Assembly: GCA_027596945.1 (NCBI GenBank)
Contig: JADGJH010001399.1
Span: 1 to 10,217 of the forward strand
Direction: 5' to 3'
Source of the DNA: Physocladia obscura
Taxonomy: Eukaryota > Chytridiomycota > Chytridiomycetes > Chytridiales > Chytriomycetaceae
Length of the DNA: 10,217 nt
The translations under genes and the position numbers were made by a program. The notes beneath the pieces are model-generated. The model ran no database searches, was not told the origin of the DNA, and worked only from the letters and a program-made list of their open reading frames with translations. Below, one piece after another: positions 7,186-10,217 of the stretch. How positions within the stretch are numbered: the stretch's first letter is position 1; each line of letters starts with the position of its first letter.

Positions 7186-7203
7186 CCGGAATTAAACTTC
7201 CGG
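7186..7203. promoter_or_regulatory. palindrome CCGGAA-N6-TTCCGG upstream of the acetyltransferase
   Basis: Perfect 6-bp arms around TTAAAC, centred about 73 bp upstream of the ATG at 7121. It contains CGG-N10-CCG, the layout bound by fungal Zn(II)2Cys6 dimers such as Put3 in yeast (known for that family). Function here is inference. Confidence 0.4.
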
Positions 7204-7500
7204 TGGGCTTGTTGTCAAAAATCTCCAGAAATCAGGCTGCCAACGAATCCTGCTACTTACAACTATCAACGGACATAATTTCTCGAGTGCCGCATGCTAC
7301 ATTTGTTTTAAACAATGGCAACTACAATTAATCAACAGAAAAATTTTTCAAAAATTTTTCTTGTTTTGTGCAATCTACAAGCCATCAATTCCCTTCTCAT
7401 TATTGTCTGATTACTCTCTGACAACTATCTGATCAAAATTTTTACGTTAAACTGAAAAAAAATTGATGCTTCTTGCAGCCTCGTTTTTTATCAACTCAAT
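7204..7500. other. intergenic, no gene seen
   Basis: AT-rich sequence between the acetyltransferase promoter and the inverted-repeat element. Open frames here are short and lack recognisable composition or domains. Confidence 0.5.
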
Positions 7501-7724
7501 AGAGAGATTTTGCAAAAAAGAATTCCTTGTGAGAATTCACTGGGGGACCACAGGAAATTCCTTAAAACAAAGTTTGACAAAACAAATACCCAATGCTTAA
7601 ATGAAGAAGTACTTTATAAGGATTTCTGATAAGGATTTTGTTTCATTAAGAGGAATTCTAAGAACTTCATGTGGTCTCACAGTGAATTCTCACAAGGAAT
7701 TCCTTTTGCAAAATCTTTCCAATT
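7501..7724. mobile_element. MITE-like inverted-repeat element, flanked by 7-bp direct repeats
   Basis: The left arm (about 7506-7562) and right arm (about 7660-7719) are imperfect inverted copies. They share AGATTTTGCAAAA, an exact block AATTCCTTGTGAGAATTCACTG of 22 bp, and GACCACA. About 100 bp of loop separates them and carries no open frame of interest. ACTCAAT occurs directly before (7494-7500) and after (7725-7731), as expected of a target-site duplication. No transposase is present, so this would be a non-autonomous DNA element. Only one copy is in the window, so mobility is inference. It lies about 90 bp downstream of the tRNA gene. Confidence 0.55.
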
Positions 7725-7815
7725 ACTCAATCTCTGTTCTGATTTCAATTTCGAAGAGTATTTCTCATCCGCACAACCCACAATTGTTGCACCTAGTCTC
7801 CAAAAATGACGATAT

Positions 7816-7819
7816 AAAA
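7816..7819 (-). terminator. RNA polymerase III terminator (T4)
   Basis: TTTT on the minus strand follows directly after the discriminator base of tRNA-Ser. A T5 run at 7802-7806 could act as a backup. Confidence 0.75.
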
Positions 7820-7901
7820 CGTCCTGCACAGGATTCGAACCTGCGCTCCCAGAGGGAAATGCCTTAGCAGGGCACCGCGTTAACCACTCCGCCAACAGGA
7901 C
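7820..7901 (-). tRNA. tRNA-Ser (anticodon GCT)
   Basis: An 82-nt gene folds fully: acceptor GTCCTGT with GCAGGAC (one G-U), D arm in the GCGGAGTGGTTAACGC pattern of serine tRNAs, anticodon stem GTGCC/GGCAT around loop CTGCTAA, long variable arm CCC-TCT-GGG, T arm GCAGG-TTCGAAT-CCTGT, and discriminator G73. The anticodon is at 7866-7868. It reads AGC and AGT codons. The long variable arm and G73 are serine identity elements. No intron. The internal A box (GGCGGAGTGGTT region) and B box (GGTTCGAATCC) are present. CCA is not encoded, as expected in eukaryotes. Confidence 0.95.
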
Positions 7902-8261
7902 TCACAGCGTCAGAGAGAATTAAAAAAATTCTAACTAAATAAAGTTAACTTGGAATGGCGAAGTGACGAATATTCTTGAGCTGTGTCTCACACGGAGAAG
8001 TCTTCCTTTTTGTTCTAAAGCAAAGTGAAGTTGAAATTTTTAATAAAGAATTCTCTGTTTATTTTAATTTCAATAATACTGAATTTATCGAGTTTCAGGA
8101 TCCTTTCTGAAACAAAGTGAAATAGAATTTTTGGGCGGCACAAGTAAAAATTTCATAAAGAAAATTGTGAAATGGAAAAGAACTTGCGACTGACAAATAG
8201 AAGAATAATAAAGGAAAATAAAAGATAATATGATAATAAAATAAGAATATAAAAGTAATAA
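7902..8261. other. AT-rich region upstream of the tRNA, with an imperfect direct repeat
   Basis: No gene seen. Two diverged direct copies of about 35 bp occur at 8004-8041 and 8101-8132, sharing TCCTTT, CAAAGTGAA and GAA-ATTTTT blocks with a small gap. This is the flank between the tRNA 5' end and the truncated integrase. It may hold remains of an LTR, but no TG...CA boundary could be set. Confidence 0.4.
8004..8132. repeat. imperfect direct repeat pair (8004-8041 and 8101-8132)
   Basis: Both copies read TCCTTT, a short variable part, then AAAGTGAA and end in ATTTTT. The second lacks about 4-6 bases. The spacing between copy starts is 97 bp. Origin unknown. Confidence 0.4.
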
Positions 8262-8672
8262 TTTTGAGTTGATCCAATTAATTCCAAAACTTTGTGTGGT
8301 CCTGAATATACATCAGATAGCTTGGCGGTAGGTCTGTCCTTGATGTGTGGTCGTCTGAAATCTTTGAGAGAGAGTAGTACAAGGTCATTGACTTTGAAGG
8401 GTGATTTGAGTCGATGTCTGTTTGCGGTGGCTGCTTGCTTATCTTGAGCATTGCGTAGGTTATCCTTTGCTACTTGGTATGCTGCTTGTTGGTTGCGCAG
8501 GCTTAGATTGTCATAAACTGTAAGGTGGATGTCCATTATGGATTTTGGGTTTTGTCCTATGTCTAACATAAAAGGAGTGTATCCTGTGAAAGAGTTCTTG
8601 GTGTCATTAATTTCAAATTTGATTATGTGCAGGTAACAATCCCAGTCTTCTTGGTAATGTGATACAAGTGTT
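8262..8672 (-). pseudogene. integrase C-terminal fragment with GPY/F module, truncated
   Basis: Starting from HYQEDWDCYLHIIKF, the frame shows NDTKNSFTGYTPFMLDIGQ (the S-x-G-x-S/T-PF block of Ty3/Gypsy integrases), then a basic helical region and PFKVNDLVLLSLKDF, ending with the GPY/F-like YSGPHKVLELIGS. After about 8264 the frame turns into AT-rich Tyr/Phe/Leu sequence with no integrase likeness, so the element is cut here. No chromodomain is present. Confidence 0.8.
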
Positions 8673-8892
8673 GTAGTGCCGTGATGATCCAGTCATTTTT
8701 GATTTCTGTGTGTCTGTCTGTTTGTGGGTGGAATGAAGGCGATACTACTTGTTTTGTATGTAAGGATTTGAGTAGCATTGTCCAAAATTGGGACATAAAT
8801 CGTGTGTCATGATCGGAGATTGTTAAAATTCCATGACCAGTGGCAACAGTCTGGAATAATTCACTGCCAAATAAAATAATCCATCCATTCTT
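8623..8892 (-). pseudogene. integrase catalytic core fragment (Ty3/Gypsy)
   Basis: ELFQTVATGHGILTISDHD corresponds to the region around the second catalytic Asp (usual form SDRD). SPSFHPQTDRHTEIKN corresponds to HPQTDGQTE with the catalytic Glu. The first catalytic Asp and the zinc finger are absent upstream. The frame ends at a stop at 8623, but the protein continues in another frame from about 8672, so a frameshift lies near 8672-8695. Confidence 0.8.
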
Positions 8893-9286
8893 TGTGTACA
8901 ATAAATAAGAATTGAAATACAAAGCTTTTATTAAAGATTTGGAATTTAAGTTCTAATCATAACTGAGAGGCTCTAACAATTGATAGAGGCCATCTACAGT
9001 GGTCACCACACTGAAGTGAGACGCTGGAAGAAATGGCTCTGTATTAATTGTATGTAGAAAAAATGGAAAAATTGGTGTGACCTACCAAGATCTTGATCAA
9101 CAACACCACTAGTATGACTAAAAATGATAAATAAAGCATTTGCCACTTAGATAAGATGCCAGGTGACCTATCAAGCCAAGGTGTCACCAAGACACTGGAA
9201 AATGTATAAAAACAGTTGGTTTCTTTTCTGAAATAGTCATAACAAAACAATAAATATTATTCATCTCTAAAATCCCTTGTTACACA
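8893..9286 (-). mobile_element. LTR-like insertion (394 bp), possible solo LTR, within pol relic
   Basis: On the minus strand it begins TGTGTAACA and ends TGTACACA, so the ends are short inverted repeats with TG...CA. It has a TATA-like TTTTTATAC about 75-85 bp in and AATAAA (8927-8932) about 35 bp before the end, the order expected for U3-R-U5. It sits exactly where the pol frame is lost on both sides. No target-site duplication is visible, so boundaries are tentative, and a deletion may have accompanied insertion or recombination. It is not coding. Confidence 0.45.
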
Positions 9287-9293
9287 TGGCAAA

Positions 9294-10217
9294 TCAACAA
9301 GTGTAGACATAGACGTCGTTTCCTTGAATTTATTGGTAATGAGTGCAAAGAGCTTCTAGTGATAAAATTTCACCCATGTATGGATGATAATTTGATTCAG
9401 CTTGGTGACACTTCCTTGAAGCATAAGCTATTGGACGAAGACTTTGCTTTTCATCTAGTTAATAGACAAATGACCCTAATGCTCTTTTGGACCAGTCTGT
9501 GGCTAAGTATACTGTTTTGTTTGTATCAAAAATTCCTAAAATTTTTGACAATATTAGGGCTTGTTTTGCTTGATTGAAGATTTTCATTAGTGATGATGAT
9601 AAAGCAACTATTTCTGATTCAGGCTTTGTTTTATGGTCCTTTAATAGATCAGAAAGTGGAGCAATCAGTTCAGCATGGTGTTCCACAAAACGGTGGACTG
9701 TGTTTGCAAGTCCTAAGAATGAGTAAAGTGATGGGTAATTTGTTGGTGGTTCAAATTCTTGAATTGAAGATATGCATTCATTTGAGACTTGAGCTTGATT
9801 GTTTCTAATGTGGTATCCAAGGTAGTCAACTTGTTGTTTTAAGAAGTCGCACTTGGTTAAACGGCAGTGTAGCTTGTTCTCTTGTAGCTTCTTTAATACA
9901 GATTCGATGTGTCATAAGTGTTGATTGTATGTTTCTGAATAAACGAGTATGTCGTTGATGTATGCATTGAGGAAATCATCAACATATTCACGGAATATGT
10001 TGTTGACCATGGTTTGAAAAGTTGCTGGTGCGTTTGAAAGTCCGAATGGCATTACTACCCATTTGAAATGACCGTGTTTTGATCTGAAGGCTGTTTTGTG
10101 TATGTCTTTCTTGTGGATTGTTATTTGATGATATCCCAAAGCTAAATCTAGTTTGGTGAAGTATTTTGTGTGTGATAGTCTGACCAAAATTTCCAATATA
10201 TTTGGCAGTGCAGTCCT
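9294..10217 (-). pseudogene. reverse transcriptase and RNase H fragment (Ty3/Gypsy pol)
   Basis: One frame runs 306 codons from the window edge to 9300, broken by TGA (9912-9914), TAA (9459-9461) and TAA (9330-9332) but without frameshift. The RT motifs visible are FTKLDLALGYHQI (first catalytic Asp), TAFRSKHGHFKW, MPFGLSNAPATFQ, and YINDILVYS, where the usual YxDD has Asn for the first Asp (codon 9954-9956). Thumb and connection follow (KCDFLKQQVDYLGYHI, SFLGLANTVHRF). RNase H begins LATDWSKRALGSFVY, then ASRKCHQAESNYHPYMGEIL with the catalytic Glu. The frame fails at VYVYT, where the next conserved Asp of RNase H should follow. Members of this family copy element RNA into DNA; this copy cannot. 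Confidence 0.85.

Larger units (their letters stand above)
8262..10217 (-). mobile_element. Ty3/Gypsy-type retrotransposon pol relic, partial
   Basis: The domain order on the minus strand is RT, RNase H, integrase, which is the Ty3/Gypsy order. It enters at the window edge inside RT and ends abruptly in the integrase C-terminal part near 8262. Between RNase H and integrase, the end of RNase H, the integrase HHCC zinc finger and the first catalytic Asp are missing, replaced by an LTR-like insertion (8893-9286). Multiple stops and a frameshift make it non-functional. No gag or protease is in the window. Confidence 0.85.

Noticed and set aside
7601..7895. Short frames over the tRNA and hairpin element
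   Set aside because: They translate the tRNA-Ser and the MITE-like arm and are not protein-like.
9359..9808. Plus-strand frames over the RT and RNase H region
   Set aside because: The minus strand carries unmistakable RT and RNase H motifs; the plus frames show none.

Overview
The window reads as nuclear DNA of a fungus. The evidence is short GT-AG introns of about 48-140 nt (mostly 66-75), AATAAA signals at or just after stop codons, a eukaryotic tRNA-Ser with a Pol III T-run, secreted Ser/Thr-rich mucin-like proteins and a decayed Ty3/Gypsy pol. AT-rich flanks with many poly(A)/poly(T) runs would suit an early-diverging fungus, but the sequence alone does not fix the lineage. Every feature that could be oriented lies on the minus strand.

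Read along the minus strand from high to low coordinates, the layout is as follows. (1) 10217-8262 is a Ty3/Gypsy pol relic: RT and RNase H with three in-frame stops and an Asn in the YxDD box, then a 394-bp LTR-like insertion (8893-9286), then a broken integrase. (2) 7820-7901 is tRNA-Ser(GCT), followed at 7501-7724 by a MITE-like inverted-repeat element flanked by a 7-bp direct repeat. (3) 7121-6513 is an intronless GNAT acetyltransferase whose core is a GC-rich island; a CGG-N10-CCG palindrome lies about 65 bp upstream. (4) 5944-3633 is a multi-exon gene for a secreted protein: signal peptide, Thr/Ser linker, beta-trefoil (ricin-B-type, QxW) lectin region, second Thr/Ser linker, second beta-trefoil region. 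Two in-frame stops and a one-base frameshift at a C5 run make it look like a decaying gene, or one with sequence errors. (5) 3060-1470 is a second secreted Thr/Ser-rich protein with a similar leader and first-intron placement and about eight tandem 29-residue repeats, without a lectin domain. (6) 1072-83 is a probable multi-exon gene of unknown function; its first and last exons are convincing and its middle is unresolved.

Genes 4 and 5 look like members of one family of secreted, probably O-glycosylated cell-surface or extracellular proteins, one of them carrying sugar-binding modules. This is the most distinctive biology in the window. The mobile-element remains cluster upstream and downstream of the tRNA gene.
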